A DNA stretch of 64,000 nt from Prevotella sp. E9-3 (GTDB lineage: Bacteria; Bacteroidota; Bacteroidia; Bacteroidales; Bacteroidaceae), in the NCBI RefSeq assembly GCF_022024015.1, contig NZ_CP091786.1, positions 1,984,001 to 2,048,000 on the forward strand, written 5' to 3'. Position numbers and translations under genes: made by a program. This document shows, piece after piece, positions 1-9,558 of the stretch. The notes under the pieces were generated by a model, which made no database searches, was not told the origin of the DNA, and saw only the letters and a program-made list of their open reading frames with translations. Position 1 is the first letter of the stretch; every line of letters begins with the position of its first letter.

Positions 1-130
1 ACAATTCCATTGGTTAATTTTAACCGGATAGTAAAAAATTTAATTCATTAAATGAATGTAAAATTCGTAAAGCATGCCGCAAACAGAACTTAAACCATCT
101 TTTTGAATTGTTAAAATGCAAGAAAAATAA

Positions 131-143
131 TGCCAAATTGGCA
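131..143. promoter_or_regulatory. Dyad TGCCAAATTGGCA upstream of htrA
   Basis: Perfect 13-bp palindrome, ending 19 bp before the -7 box of the htrA promoter, so it covers the -33 region. The same pattern (TGYCA-N3-TGGCA) occurs upstream of hsp20 at 52535-52547. A regulator-binding role is inferred. Confidence 0.5.
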
Positions 144-153
144 GGTTTCAAAC

Positions 154-171
154 TTTTGACAATATATTTGC
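154..171 (+). promoter_or_regulatory. htrA promoter
   Basis: TATATTTGC at 163-171 fits the Bacteroidetes -7 consensus TAnnTTTG, about 50 bp before the chosen htrA start. The TTG inside the dyad at 138-140 is a possible -33 element; the TTTTG at 154-158 lies too close to be one. Confidence 0.6.
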
Positions 172-220
172 ATCATTGCATTTAATTAAAAACAGATTAT
201 TAACAAACAACAATGCGAAT

Positions 221-1702
221 ATGAAAAAAATATCTAATTATGTAGTACCCGCCCTGAGCGTGGTAGCCATTGCATTCTCAGTAGCAGCCTTCAACAATAC
301 ATGTGCTGCCACCCCTTCAGAAACGTCAGTAACCCACATGAGCGCAGCTCCTGCAGCCCAACCGGTAGATTTAACTTATGCAGCCGACAAGGCACTGCCG
401 ACAGTTGTATATATAAAGAACACGCAGAACTCAAAGATGCAAACTGTTGAGTATAGCGATCCATTCGAAGATTTTTTCAGCGATCCTTTTGGCGGATTCT
501 TCGGACGTGGGAACAGCGGCAAGCAGAAGCGTCAGGTTCAAACTCCCAAACGTGTAGCTGCCGGTTCAGGTGTCATTATTTCAACTGATGGTTATATTGT
601 AACCAACAACCACGTGGTTGACGGAGCCGACGAATTGACAGTAACATTGAACGACAATTCTGAATACTCTGCCCGAATCATCGGTGCCGACAAGACCACC
701 GACCTGGCACTCATCAAGATTGACGGCAAGAACCTGCCTGCTATCGTAGTGGCCAACAGCGACAACGTAAAGGTGGGCGAATGGGTACTGGCTGTAGGCA
801 ATCCTCTCGGACTTAACAATACAGTTACAGCCGGTATCGTTTCAGCCAAAGCTCGTACAATGGGCGAAGGCGTATCGTCAATGATTCAGACTGATGCCGC
901 CATCAACCAAGGAAACTCTGGTGGCGCACTTGTAAACACCAATGGCGAACTGATTGGTATTAACGCCATGATTTACTCACAAACCGGATCAAACATAGGC
1001 TATGGTTTCGCTATTCCTACTACCATCATGAATAAAGTGGTAGAAGACCTGAAGAAATACGGAAACGTACAACGAGCTATGATTGGCATTAAAGGAAGTG
1101 ATGTGAATGCCTACGTAGATAGTGAAAAAGAGAAAGGTAACGAGGTTGATCTTGGCACAATGGAGGGAATCTATGTAGCAGAAGTAGTTGAAGACGGTGC
1201 TGCAGAAGATGCCGGGTTGAAGACTGGCGACGTGATTACACATATCGACGGACAGAAAATCACTAAGTTTGGCGAGCTTTCAGGCGTCATTGCACAAAAG
1301 CGTCCTGGCGACAAGATTACTGTAACTTACCTCCGCGATAAGAAAAAGAAGACCGTTACCCTTACGCTGAAAAATGAACAGGGCAACACAAAGGTTGTAA
1401 AGAATGCCAATACCGATGTACTGGGAGCAGATTTCCGTCCTGTTACCAAACAGCAGAAAGAACAACTGGAAATCAACTACGGACTTGAAGTGCTGAAGGT
1501 AAATGGTGGCAAGATGAAAGAAGCTGGTGTAACTAAAGGCTTTATCATCCTCAAAGTCAACGGAGAACCTATGCGCACATTCGAAGATCTCGAACAGGCT
1601 GTTAAAGAAGCTAACCAGTCGAAGGAACAAATGCTCGTAGTAAACGGTATTTTCCCAACTGGAAAGCGTGCAGGATTTGTGGTTTACCTGCAAAACGAAT
1701 AA
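221..1702 (+). CDS. htrA: Periplasmic serine protease, DegP/HtrA family
   Basis: Periplasmic chaperone/protease that degrades misfolded envelope proteins. The start at 221 (MKKISNYVV) gives 493 aa and puts a clean signal sequence at the N-terminus; an in-frame ATG at 176 would add 15 polar residues and begins almost at the promoter. The trypsin-like triad is visible as H131 (NNHVVDG), D161 (TDLALIKID) and S233 (GNSGG). Two PDZ domains follow: the first has DAGLKTGDVI, the second is more diverged with AGVTKGFIILKVNGE. A Phe/Gly-rich stretch (DPFEDFFSDPFGGFFGRG) precedes the protease domain, as in bacterial DegP/DegQ proteins. It is monocistronic, with its own promoter and a dyad over the -33 region. 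Confidence 0.95.
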   Translation: MKKISNYVVPALSVVAIAFSVAAFNNTCAATPSETSVTHMSAAPAAQPVDLTYAADKALPTVVYIKNTQNSKMQTVEYSDPFEDFFSDPFGGFFGRGNSGKQKRQVQTPKRVAAGSGVIISTDGYIVTNNHVVDGADELTVTLNDNSEYSARIIGADKTTDLALIKIDGKNLPAIVVANSDNVKVGEWVLAVGNPLGLNNTVTAGIVSAKARTMGEGVSSMIQTDAAINQGNSGGALVNTNGELIGINAMIYSQTGSNIGYGFAIPTTIMNKVVEDLKKYGNVQRAMIGIKGSDVNAYVDSEKEKGNEVDLGTMEGIYVAEVVEDGAAEDAGLKTGDVITHIDGQKITKFGELSGVIAQKRPGDKITVTYLRDKKKKTVTLTLKNEQGNTKVVKNANTDVLGADFRPVTKQQKEQLEINYGLEVLKVNGGKMKEAGVTKGFIILKVNGEPMRTFEDLEQAVKEANQSKEQMLVVNGIFPTGKRAGFVVYLQNE

Positions 1703-1716
1703 TTTTAGTCAATTTA

Positions 1717-1748
1717 TTTGGCTGATTCGTGAAAATGCGTTAACTTTG
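1717..1748 (+). promoter_or_regulatory. rpoD promoter
   Basis: TTTG at 1717-1720 and TAACTTTG at 1741-1748 are separated by 20 bp, a canonical Bacteroidetes housekeeping promoter, 29 bp before the sigma-factor start codon. Confidence 0.8.
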
Positions 1749-1777
1749 CACTTACGCATTTTTAAACCATACTAACC

Positions 1778-2638
1778 ATGAGACAACTGAAGATTACCAG
1801 ATCTATCACTAACCGTGAAAGTGAAGCACTTGACAAGTATCTGCAAGAGATAAGTCGAGAAGAATTGGTGAGTGTTGAAGAAGAGGTAGAACTTGCACAG
1901 CGCATCCGAAAGGGTGACCGCAAAGCATTGGAAAGGCTCACAAGAGCCAATCTAAGATTCGTTGTCTCAGTGGCAAAACAGTATCAAAACCAAGGTCTAA
2001 GTTTACCAGACCTTATCAACGAAGGCAATGTTGGCCTCATAAAAGCAGCCGAGAAGTTCGACGAGACACGTGGCTTTAAATTCATATCATATGCCGTGTG
2101 GTGGATTCGTCAGAGCATTCTACAGGCACTTGCCGAGCAGAGTCGCATCGTTCGCCTGCCTTTGAACCAAGTAGGAGCGGTAGGAAAGATAAACCGCATT
2201 CTGAACAAGTTCGAGCAGGAGAACGAGCGACGTCCTTCGGTAGATGAGATATCCGAGCACATCGACCTGCCGAAAGAGAAAATTGACGAGGCGATGAGCG
2301 TTAACGGCCACTCAGTATCGGTTGATGCCCCCTTCACCAACGACGAGAATTCCTTACTCGACGTAATGGTGAACGACGACTCACCTATGGCCGACAAACA
2401 ATTGGTACGGGAATCGTTAAGGACAGAAATAAATACTGCCCTGAAAGTGCTCAACGAACGAGAGCGCAATATTATCGAGGCATATTTTGGTATTAACCAG
2501 CCCGAGTTGACCCTTGAAGAGATCGGCGCAAAATTTGACCTTACCCGCGAGCGCGTACGCCAAATTAAGGAAAAGGCGATACGACGTCTGCGCGACAATC
2601 GGAAGAATGCGTCGCTGAAGAGTTATTTAGGACAATGA
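1778..2638 (+). CDS. rpoD: Primary RNA polymerase sigma factor (RpoD/SigA)
   Basis: Housekeeping sigma-70 of the short Bacteroidetes type (286 aa, no long region 1.1). Region 1.2 opens the protein ([19 protein letters not shown]). Region 2 follows with the core-binding and -10 recognition segment ([27 protein letters not shown], then [10 protein letters not shown]). Region 3 is central, and region 4 ends in the helix-turn-helix [29 protein letters not shown] (in pieces). It should recognise the TTTG / TAnnTTTG promoters seen across this window. The stop codon overlaps the next ORF by 4 bp (ATGA), which implies translational coupling. Confidence 0.97.
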   Translation: MRQLKITRSITNRESEALDKYLQEISREELVSVEEEVELAQRIRKGDRKALERLTRANLRFVVSVAKQYQNQGLSLPDLINEGNVGLIKAAEKFDETRGFKFISYAVWWIRQSILQALAEQSRIVRLPLNQVGAVGKINRILNKFEQENERRPSVDEISEHIDLPKEKIDEAMSVNGHSVSVDAPFTNDENSLLDVMVNDDSPMADKQLVRESLRTEINTALKVLNERERNIIEAYFGINQPELTLEEIGAKFDLTRERVRQIKEKAIRRLRDNRKNASLKSYLGQ

Positions 2639-3207
2639 AACAATTAACAAAAATACTTCTGGTCGCTTTCCTGCTGACCATAACAACCATCGGAAAAGCC
2701 TCAGCTAAAGAGGTGATGGTGCCTAAAATGTATATGTATGCCTTTGCTGCATCATTTACAGATTCTATCGTATATATGACCAACGTGATGGAAGTTGACT
2801 CAGTATGGATTCAATCCAAGAGCAAATTTCTCATTGGCAGGGATTCATACTCACGTCAGTTCCGCGATTTCTTGAATGAAGAGAAAAAAATGCCAAACCG
2901 TACCTGTGTGGTATTCTTCAACAAGAGCAAAAGCAAAGCAGAAAAGAAGTATCTAAAATTGCGAAAACTATATACGCAATCAAAGAATGGCCAAGCACAA
3001 TATGATGTTCGTATCTTGAACAATGATGAATTCAAATTCCGCCCGTTTGATATCAACGCATATATTCAGGCCGAACAAGACAGAATTCAGCAAGCCAAAG
3101 ACCAGTCTAAGCTGGCTGCACAACAAAAGAAGTTAGCGAAACAAGCAAAACGAGAGGCAAGAAAAGCTCGCAAAGAAGCCAAAAGCGAGCGTAAAAACGC
3201 ACAGTAG
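2635..3207 (+). CDS. Exported Lys/Arg/Ala-rich protein of unknown function
   Basis: 190 aa, not assigned to a family. Residues 1-24 form a Sec signal peptide (hydrophobic core [13 protein letters not shown], cleavage after ASA likely). The middle (25-135) is a mixed alpha/beta region with a conserved-looking [19 protein letters not shown] segment. The last ~45 residues are a basic Lys/Gln/Ala/Arg/Glu-rich helix ([19 protein letters not shown]), probably coiled coil or nucleic-acid/membrane-surface binding. It overlaps the rpoD stop by 4 bp, so it is co-translated with the sigma factor. The next gene starts 10 bp downstream, so it may belong to the HprK/S26/PqqD cassette transcript. Confidence 0.8.
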   Translation: MKQLTKILLVAFLLTITTIGKASAKEVMVPKMYMYAFAASFTDSIVYMTNVMEVDSVWIQSKSKFLIGRDSYSRQFRDFLNEEKKMPNRTCVVFFNKSKSKAEKKYLKLRKLYTQSKNGQAQYDVRILNNDEFKFRPFDINAYIQAEQDRIQQAKDQSKLAAQQKKLAKQAKREARKARKEAKSERKNAQ

Positions 3208-3217
3208 AAAGACACAA

Positions 3218-4120
3218 GTGAAGGAATATAATTTCACCATAGGCGGTCACGGAATACGCATTCAGTTTACAGACAATACTGAGAGCGACATTACGTTGCT
3301 GCCTTCTTTTATGCCTTTTACGTGCAAGGAGGATAAGAACGAAGAGACACTCTTCACACTTACCGTTGATGACACGCTACGTCCTGAACCCCAAAAGACA
3401 CTCATCAGGAATTTTGACACCGGTAACGGCGACACCGCCGTTTATCTGTTGTCTGATGGAGGATATCAATATATTATTCGTGATATTCACGGAAGAAGTT
3501 GTTGTTTACTCATTTGTCACAACGAGTTCAGGAACTGCAAATGTGCCTTAAACGGCAACTGGACAATGCGTTCGTTTGGACTAAACGATGCACTTATGCT
3601 CGTTTATGCTTTTGCCGGAGCATATCAAAAAACGCTCTTAATTCATGCTTCCTGTATCAGTTATAAGGGGAAAGCATTTCCTTTTCATGCAAAAAGCGGA
3701 ACAGGAAAGAGTACTCATACATCGCTCTGGATGAAATACATCGAGGAAGTTGAGCTTATGAACGATGACAACCCTATAGTACGCATTGAAGCTGATGGTC
3801 AACCCTATATATATGGTTCACCGTGGAGCGGAAAGACACCTTGCTACCGCAATGTTAAAGTTCGGTTAGGCGCCTTAACACGCATTGAACGGGCAAACGA
3901 CAATCATTTAGAACGAGAGCCGGTAGTACAGGCTTTTGCATCATTACTGCCTGCATGCTCGTCAATGAAGTGGGATTCGACGCTTTACAATCACCTGTGT
4001 AACACGTTATCTGACCTCATCGCCTCAGTACCCGTATGCACCATGTATTGCAAGCCAGACGAAGAGGCTGCACGAGTTAGCTGCCAAAGGCTAACAGAAT
4101 TGACTCAGAAAGCAAATTAA
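3218..4120 (+). CDS. HPr-kinase-like P-loop protein of a PqqD-associated cassette
   Basis: 300 aa with a GTG start. The C-terminal half resembles HPr serine kinase/PEP-carboxykinase-like kinases: Walker A HAKSGTGKST at 157-166, an acidic NDDN motif at 182-185 in the Walker-B position, and a GSPWSGKTP loop at 200-208. The N-terminal 140 residues are a beta-rich domain without a recognised motif. Kinases of this type accompany PqqD-like proteins and modify peptides in lasso-peptide and related pathways; the substrate here is unknown. The next gene (S24/S26-like) starts one base after the stop, so the cassette is a tight operon. True HPr phosphorylation is unlikely: no PTS gene is nearby and the lineage typically lacks the full HprK architecture. 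Confidence 0.75.
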   Translation: MKEYNFTIGGHGIRIQFTDNTESDITLLPSFMPFTCKEDKNEETLFTLTVDDTLRPEPQKTLIRNFDTGNGDTAVYLLSDGGYQYIIRDIHGRSCCLLICHNEFRNCKCALNGNWTMRSFGLNDALMLVYAFAGAYQKTLLIHASCISYKGKAFPFHAKSGTGKSTHTSLWMKYIEEVELMNDDNPIVRIEADGQPYIYGSPWSGKTPCYRNVKVRLGALTRIERANDNHLEREPVVQAFASLLPACSSMKWDSTLYNHLCNTLSDLIASVPVCTMYCKPDEEAARVSCQRLTELTQKAN

Positions 4121-4121
4121 A

Positions 4122-4598
4122 ATGCCCAAGAACATCATACGATTGCCTAATGAAGAGTTCCTGAGTTTTGTGGTCAGCGAACTTGAATCATTCAAAGGAA
4201 AAACAGTCACGTTGCCTTTGAGAGGTCGAAGCATGCGACCTTTTCTGCAAGACGGGCGAGACAAAGCACTTCTTATTGCAGCAAACAATCCAAAAGTTGG
4301 CGATGCAGTTCTTGCAGAAATCTGGAAAGGTAAATACGTGCTTCACCGCATCATAAAGATCGAAGGCGATAATGTGACACTTCGTGGAGACGGAAACCTT
4401 TCAAATGAATATTGCAAACTGAAAGACGTAAAAGCGAATGTAATTGGTTTTTACCGTAAAGGAAGAAATAAATTGGATTCCACCAATGGATGGAAATGGA
4501 AAGCGTATTCCTGGTTATGGATGCGGCTCTACCCTATTCGCCGCTACCTTCTTTTCCTATTACATCCACACATTCCACAACGATTCAAGCGTAAATAA
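4122..4598 (+). CDS. S24/S26-family peptidase-like protein (LexA/signal-peptidase fold)
   Basis: 158 aa. The signature GRSMRPFLQDG carries the presumptive nucleophile S37. The second motif (YVLHRIIKIEGDNVTLRGDGN) has H75 where bacterial signal peptidase I has Lys, as in the SipW/ER-type Ser-His enzymes. The C-terminal ~30 residues (YSWLWMRLYPIRRYLLFLLHP) are hydrophobic and basic and could lie at the membrane. Gene order kinase - S24/S26 - PqqD suggests maturation or leader removal of an unidentified peptide. Catalytic activity is inferred from the Ser/His pair only. Confidence 0.75.
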   Translation: MPKNIIRLPNEEFLSFVVSELESFKGKTVTLPLRGRSMRPFLQDGRDKALLIAANNPKVGDAVLAEIWKGKYVLHRIIKIEGDNVTLRGDGNLSNEYCKLKDVKANVIGFYRKGRNKLDSTNGWKWKAYSWLWMRLYPIRRYLLFLLHPHIPQRFKRK

Positions 4599-4692
4599 CT
4601 TAAGCTTTCAAACTACTGATGCAGTTAGTAAATGAATGCATTAATAAAAGAAAATTGAATTCATAAAAAAACACCCTATAACGACTAACATT

Positions 4693-4959
4693 ATGAAAAC
4701 AAAAAAAGGATTCCGCTTGCGTACTATCTGTAGCGAGCATATTATAACAGCTGAAGGAATAGAGAACATAGACTTTAGTCGTATTATCAATATGAACGAG
4801 TCATCAGCCTACCTATGGAAAAACATAGAAGGCAAAGAGTTCACGGAAGAACAGTTGGTATCGCTTCTGACAGATGAATATGAAGTAGATGAAGAAACAG
4901 CAAGGAATGACGTAAAGCAACTTGTTGCCAAATGGAAAGAAGCTGGAATCGTTGAATAA
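4693..4959 (+). CDS. PqqD-family peptide-binding (RRE-like) protein
   Basis: 88 aa, the usual length for a stand-alone PqqD / RiPP recognition element. The pattern fits the family: an N-terminal beta hairpin (GFRLRTICSEHIITAEG), then NMNESSAYLWKNIEGKEFTEEQLVSLL and a winged-helix C-terminus (DEETARNDVKQLVAKWKEAGIVE). PqqD proteins bind leader peptides and present them to modifying enzymes. It sits 94 bp after the S24/S26 gene; the gap holds no obvious precursor ORF. Its stop lies one base before the ATG of the HD hydrolase gene. Confidence 0.8.
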   Translation: MKTKKGFRLRTICSEHIITAEGIENIDFSRIINMNESSAYLWKNIEGKEFTEEQLVSLLTDEYEVDEETARNDVKQLVAKWKEAGIVE

Positions 4960-4960
4960 C

Positions 4961-6181
4961 ATGAACGACGCCAAAATCATTAACGATCCTGTATTCGGAT
5001 TTATCAAAATACCTCGCGGGCTACTCTACGATATAGTGCGTCACCCACTGATGCAACGATTAAATAGAATAAACCAGTTAGGACTGGCCTCTGTAGTATA
5101 TCCTGGTGCCCGTCATACGCGCTTTCAACATTCACTGGGTGCTTTTCATCTGATGAGCGAAGCGATTCTGTCCTTACAGCAAAAAGGCCAGTTTATATTT
5201 GATAGTGAAGCGGAAGCCGTAGAAGCAGCCATTCTAATGCATGACATAGGACATGGACCTTTCTCGCATGTATTGGAGAATACACTTATCAGCGGAATAT
5301 CACATGAAGACATCTCGCTCATGATGATGGAACAGATTAATCGTGACATGGGCGGACGTCTGAATTTGGCAATTTCCATATTCAAAGATGAGTATCCGAA
5401 GCGTTTTCTGCATCAGTTAATCTCATCACAACTGGATATGGACAGATTGGACTACCTAAGGCGTGACTCGTTCTTTACGGGAGTAACTGAGGGGAACATC
5501 GGATCTGCACGAATCATCAAGATGCTGAATGTAGTCGATGACAGACTGGTGGTTGAACAGAAAGGAATCTATTCACTTGAAAACTACCTAACTACCCGCC
5601 GTCTAATGTATTGGCAAGTATATCTACACAAAACAGCTGTCGGGTATGAAAAAGTTTTGGTAAACATGCTTACTCGCGCAAAAGAACTTGTCCATAACGG
5701 GATGGAAGTCTTTGCATCGCCAGCACTTAGCTACTTCTTGAAGAACGATGTAGATAGAAAATGGTTTGCTGAGCATGAAGAGGCATTAGAGATGTACGAA
5801 GAATTGGATGATAGCGACCTGTGGAGTGCAATGAAAGCGTGGAAACACAGTCCAGACCGCATTCTTTCCATACTGGCAACAGACATGTTGGACCGGAAAA
5901 TTTTCAAAGTTGAAGTACACGATGACCCTGTGAGCCAAGAAACTATAGAACAGCTTCAAAAGAAAATAGCAGAATCGGTAGGTATTGACATAAAAGATGC
6001 TCACTATCTGATGAGTCTGAACAGAATACAGAAAGACATGTATTCCATAGACGATGACTCCATCGATATCCTATACAAGGACGGTACTATTAAAGACATA
6101 TCAGAAGCCTCAGAAATATTGAACGTAGCCCTACTTTCAAAAAAAATCAGAAAATATTATCTTTGTTATCAAAGATTTTGA
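4961..6181 (+). CDS. HD-domain phosphohydrolase (YwfO/dNTPase-like)
   Basis: 406 aa from ATG 4961; an upstream in-frame TTG at 4922 would overlap the PqqD gene and is not needed. The metal-binding HD signature is complete: H57 (HTRFQHSLG), H94-D95 (LMHDIGHGPFSH) and a downstream Asp in QLDMDRLDYLRRDSFFTG. This layout is that of the SAMHD1/dGTPase-like YwfO family, which hydrolyses nucleotides; the substrate cannot be read from sequence. It lies directly upstream of lpxD. Confidence 0.9.
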   Translation: MNDAKIINDPVFGFIKIPRGLLYDIVRHPLMQRLNRINQLGLASVVYPGARHTRFQHSLGAFHLMSEAILSLQQKGQFIFDSEAEAVEAAILMHDIGHGPFSHVLENTLISGISHEDISLMMMEQINRDMGGRLNLAISIFKDEYPKRFLHQLISSQLDMDRLDYLRRDSFFTGVTEGNIGSARIIKMLNVVDDRLVVEQKGIYSLENYLTTRRLMYWQVYLHKTAVGYEKVLVNMLTRAKELVHNGMEVFASPALSYFLKNDVDRKWFAEHEEALEMYEELDDSDLWSAMKAWKHSPDRILSILATDMLDRKIFKVEVHDDPVSQETIEQLQKKIAESVGIDIKDAHYLMSLNRIQKDMYSIDDDSIDILYKDGTIKDISEASEILNVALLSKKIRKYYLCYQRF

Positions 6182-6190
6182 TTTTTTTTG

Positions 6191-6199
6191 TACCTTTGC
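6191..6199 (+). promoter_or_regulatory. lpxD promoter -7 box
   Basis: TACCTTTGC at 6191-6199, 30 bp before the lpxD start. No clean TTTG is found exactly 20 bp upstream (nearest are 6177-6180 and 6162-6165). Confidence 0.65.
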
Positions 6200-6229
6200 A
6201 CAAAATTATTGCAATAACAATAAAATCGA

Positions 6230-7267
6230 ATGGAATTCACAGCAAAACAAATAGCTGAATTAATTGGAGGTCGTGTAGAAGGCAATGAAAATGCAGCCGT
6301 AAACACATTTGCCAAGATTGAAGAAGGTCAGGCAGGAGCCATTTCGTTCCTATCTAATCCCAAATACACCCATTATCTTTATAGTACAGAATCGACTATT
6401 GTCTTGGTAAACGAAGATCTCGAGCTAGAACAAGAGGTCAGTGCCACTTTGATTCGTGTAAAAAATGCCTATGAGGCAGTTGCCCGTTTGTTGCAGTTAT
6501 ATGAATCTATGAAGCCAAAGAAAACTGGTATTGACCCACTTGCATTCGTTTCGCCTAAGGCAAAAATTGGTGAGAATGTATATATCGGAGCTTTTGCATG
6601 CATTGGCGATGGCGCAGAAATAGGTGACGGAACACAGATTTACCCACACGCGGTCATAGGCGATGGCGTAAAAGTAGGAACCGGCTGTCTTTTCTATCCA
6701 AATGTAACTATCTATCAGGGATGCCGATTGGGGAACAACATTACCATTCATGCAGGAAGCGTCATTGGTGCCGACGGATTCGGTTTCGCTCCCAATGTGG
6801 AAGGATATGATAAAATTCCTCAAATAGGCATTGTCGTAATCGAAGATAATGTTGAGATAGGCGCAAACACCTGTATTGACCGTTCAACAATGGGTCAAAC
6901 CGTTATTCATAAAGGTGTAAAACTTGATAATCTGATTCAAGTTGCCCACAATGTAGAAATTGGTGAGAATACTGTTATGTCAGCACAAGTAGGTATTGCA
7001 GGTTCAACCAAGGTAGGCTCATGGTGCATGTTTGGCGGTCAGGTGGGATTGGCAGGTCACATAACCATAGGAGACCATGTAAATTTAGGTGCTCAGAGTG
7101 GTGTTCCTGGTAGCATTAAGCCCAATCAGACACTTATTGGCACCCCCCCAATGGAACCAACACCTTTCTTTAAGTCTCAAGCTATTTTCCGTCGTTTGCC
7201 CGACATGTATAAGGAACTGAACGCCTTGAGAAAGGAAATAGAAGAATTGAAAAATCACAAATCTTAA
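6230..7267 (+). CDS. lpxD: UDP-3-O-(3-hydroxyacyl)glucosamine N-acyltransferase
   Basis: Third acylation step of lipid A synthesis, cytoplasmic. 345 aa, normal family length. An N-terminal uridine-binding domain (1-95; [10 protein letters not shown]) is followed by a left-handed beta-helix of hexapeptide repeats (~100-300; [20 protein letters not shown]) and a short C-terminal helix ([21 protein letters not shown]). The catalytic His lies in QVAHNVEIG. It is first in the lpxD-lpxC/fabZ-lpxA-miaA run. Confidence 0.97.
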   Translation: MEFTAKQIAELIGGRVEGNENAAVNTFAKIEEGQAGAISFLSNPKYTHYLYSTESTIVLVNEDLELEQEVSATLIRVKNAYEAVARLLQLYESMKPKKTGIDPLAFVSPKAKIGENVYIGAFACIGDGAEIGDGTQIYPHAVIGDGVKVGTGCLFYPNVTIYQGCRLGNNITIHAGSVIGADGFGFAPNVEGYDKIPQIGIVVIEDNVEIGANTCIDRSTMGQTVIHKGVKLDNLIQVAHNVEIGENTVMSAQVGIAGSTKVGSWCMFGGQVGLAGHITIGDHVNLGAQSGVPGSIKPNQTLIGTPPMEPTPFFKSQAIFRRLPDMYKELNALRKEIEELKNHKS

Positions 7268-7305
7268 ATCATACAATTAGAAACAAGTAAATCCGTATTT
7301 AATTC

Positions 7306-8700
7306 ATGAACGATATGATGAAACAAAAGACGCTGAAAGGCAGCTTTTCTCTCTGCGGAAAAGGTCTGCACACGGGATTGAGCTTAACTGTAACATTCAA
7401 TCCCGCGCCCGAGAATCACGGATATAAAATACAACGTATTGATATTGAAGGTATGCCAATTATTGATGCTGTAGCTGAAAATGTGGTTGACACACAGCGT
7501 GGTACAGTATTGGGAAAAGGCGACATACGAGTTTCAACAGTTGAACACGGACTTTCTGCACTTTACGCTTTAGGCGTTGATAACTGCCTCATTCAGGTTA
7601 ATGGTCCTGAGTTTCCTATCTTGGACGGCTCAGCTATTCTTTACGTGAACAAGATACAGGAAATTGGTATTGAAGAACAGAATGCGCCAAAGGACTATTA
7701 CACCATTCGTAAGAAGATTGAAATTAAGGACGAACAGACAGGTTCATGTATTACCATCCTGCCTGACGATGCCTTTACTATAACAGCGATGTGCTCTTTT
7801 GAAAGCAAGTTTATCAACTCGCAGTTTGCAACACTCGACGACCCACAGCTCTACTCTACTGAGATAGCTAGTGCACGCACCTTTGTATTTGTGCGCGATA
7901 TTGAGCCTCTGTTGCAAGCAAACCTGATTAAGGGCGGTGATCTTGATAACGCAATCGTTATCTATGAACGTCAGACAACTCAGGAACGTCTTGACATGCT
8001 TGCTGATATGCTTCATGTTGAGCATCGTGATGCCAACGATTTGGGCTACATTCAGCACAAGCCATTACAATGGGAAAACGAGTGTACACGACACAAGCTA
8101 CTCGACATTATCGGAGATATGGCTCTTATTGGAAAACCCATCAAAGGTCGTATCATTGCTACTCGTCCTGGTCATACTATCAATAATAAGTTTGCACGTC
8201 AGATGCGTTCTGAGATTCGCAAACACGAAATTCAGGCACCATTCTATGATCCAAATGACGAGCCAATTATGGATGTTAACCGAATCCGTGAATTACTGCC
8301 CCATCGCTACCCCATGCAGTTGGTGGACAAGGTAATTAGTCTTGGTTCTACAAGTATCGTGGGCGTGAAGAATATCACCTCAAATGAGCCGTTCTTCCAG
8401 GGACACTTCCCACAGGAACCTGTTATGCCAGGTGTCCTTCAGATTGAAGCGATGGCTCAATGTGGTGGCCTGCTTGTACTGAACACACTTGACGAACCAG
8501 AGCGCTATTCTACTTACTTCATGAAGATAGATGGTGTGAAATTCCGTCAAAAAGTTGTACCTGGTGATACACTAATCTTCAAGGTCGATTTGTTGGCTCC
8601 ATTACGCCACGGAATCTCAACGATGAAAGGCTATGCATTTGTGGGCGACAAAGTTGTATCTGAAGCTACTTTTGCAGCTCAAATTGTAAAAAACAAATAA
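7306..8700 (+). CDS. lpxC-fabZ: Bifunctional LpxC deacetylase / FabZ dehydratase
   Basis: Fusion characteristic of Bacteroidetes. Residues ~1-305 are the zinc-dependent UDP-3-O-acyl-GlcNAc deacetylase LpxC, with HGLSALYALGVDN for the first metal ligand and HKLLDIIGDMAL for the HKxxD motif. Residues ~320-464 are the hotdog-fold 3-hydroxyacyl-ACP dehydratase FabZ, with LPHRYPMQLVDKV, GHFPQEPVMPGVLQIEAMAQ and its catalytic His/Glu pair. One protein therefore supplies both the committed lipid A step and the dehydratase that competes for the same hydroxyacyl-ACP. An alternative start at ATG 7315 would remove three residues. Confidence 0.97.
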   Translation: MNDMMKQKTLKGSFSLCGKGLHTGLSLTVTFNPAPENHGYKIQRIDIEGMPIIDAVAENVVDTQRGTVLGKGDIRVSTVEHGLSALYALGVDNCLIQVNGPEFPILDGSAILYVNKIQEIGIEEQNAPKDYYTIRKKIEIKDEQTGSCITILPDDAFTITAMCSFESKFINSQFATLDDPQLYSTEIASARTFVFVRDIEPLLQANLIKGGDLDNAIVIYERQTTQERLDMLADMLHVEHRDANDLGYIQHKPLQWENECTRHKLLDIIGDMALIGKPIKGRIIATRPGHTINNKFARQMRSEIRKHEIQAPFYDPNDEPIMDVNRIRELLPHRYPMQLVDKVISLGSTSIVGVKNITSNEPFFQGHFPQEPVMPGVLQIEAMAQCGGLLVLNTLDEPERYSTYFMKIDGVKFRQKVVPGDTLIFKVDLLAPLRHGISTMKGYAFVGDKVVSEATFAAQIVKNK

Positions 8701-8746
8701 GTCAACAATTTTATGTTGAAAAATAATCATTAGAAATTTAAAGCTC

Positions 8747-9517
8747 ATGAATACGATTCACCCTTTAGCCGTAGTTGCCCCAGAAGCCAAACTCGGTGAC
8801 AACAATATTATCGGTCCATTCTGTGTGATCAACAAAGATGTGGTGATTGGCAATAACAACAAATTTATCAATAGCGTTACCGTTCATGATGGTGCTCGTA
8901 TCGGCAACAATAACGAGTTTTTCCCAGGTGCAAGTATCGCAACTAAACCACAGGACCTGAAATTCAAAGGTGAAATAACAACAGCTGAAATTGGAGACAA
9001 CAACTCTATCAGAGAGAATGTCACGATAAGTAGAGGAACTGCCTCAAAAGGAAAGACAGTTGTAGGATCGGGCAATCTGCTGATGGAAAACATGCATGTG
9101 GCGCACGACTGTGTTATTGGTAATGGTTGTATCATAGGCAACTCTACTAAATTTGCTGGTGAAGTTGTGGTAGATGATAATGCTATTATCTCTGCAGAAG
9201 TACTTGTTCATCAGTTTAATAATATTGGTGGTTATGTCATGATTCAAGGAGGTACCCGTACGAGTCAGGACATTCCTCCTTATGTAATAGCAGGTAAAGA
9301 GCCTGTTCGTTTTGCTGGTGTAAACCTTATTGGCCTGCGCCGTAGAGGATTCTCAAACGAGGTGATTGATGCTATTCATGACACATATAGAATTATCTAT
9401 GCAAGCAGCGTACTGAAAGAAGGTATTGCTGAAGCTCGTGCTAAATATCCTGAGTCAAAAGAAGTGGAATACATCTGCAGTTTTGTAGAGAATTCAAAAC
9501 GTGGCATCATTAGATAA
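8747..9517 (+). CDS. lpxA: Acyl-ACP:UDP-N-acetylglucosamine O-acyltransferase
   Basis: First step of lipid A synthesis. 256 aa with an N-terminal left-handed beta-helix (IHPLAVVAPEAKLGDNNIIGPF onwards in hexapeptide steps) and a C-terminal helical domain (GLRRRGFSNEVIDAIHDTYRIIY). The catalytic His is in MHVAHDCVIGN, and the acyl-ruler region follows. It lies 46 bp after lpxC-fabZ, in the same operon. Confidence 0.97.
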   Translation: MNTIHPLAVVAPEAKLGDNNIIGPFCVINKDVVIGNNNKFINSVTVHDGARIGNNNEFFPGASIATKPQDLKFKGEITTAEIGDNNSIRENVTISRGTASKGKTVVGSGNLLMENMHVAHDCVIGNGCIIGNSTKFAGEVVVDDNAIISAEVLVHQFNNIGGYVMIQGGTRTSQDIPPYVIAGKEPVRFAGVNLIGLRRRGFSNEVIDAIHDTYRIIYASSVLKEGIAEARAKYPESKEVEYICSFVENSKRGIIR

Positions 9518-9558
9518 TAAAGACATCGTCCTACAAAAAGGAGTCATAAAACAGAAGA

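Noticed and set aside
3218..4120. True HPr kinase/phosphorylase
   Set aside because: No PTS genes nearby and the context is PqqD plus S24/S26 peptidase; only the P-loop fold is shared.
4444..4635. 63-codon + strand ORF as a peptide precursor for the PqqD cassette
   Set aside because: It lies in another frame within the S24/S26 gene and only its last few codons extend beyond it.
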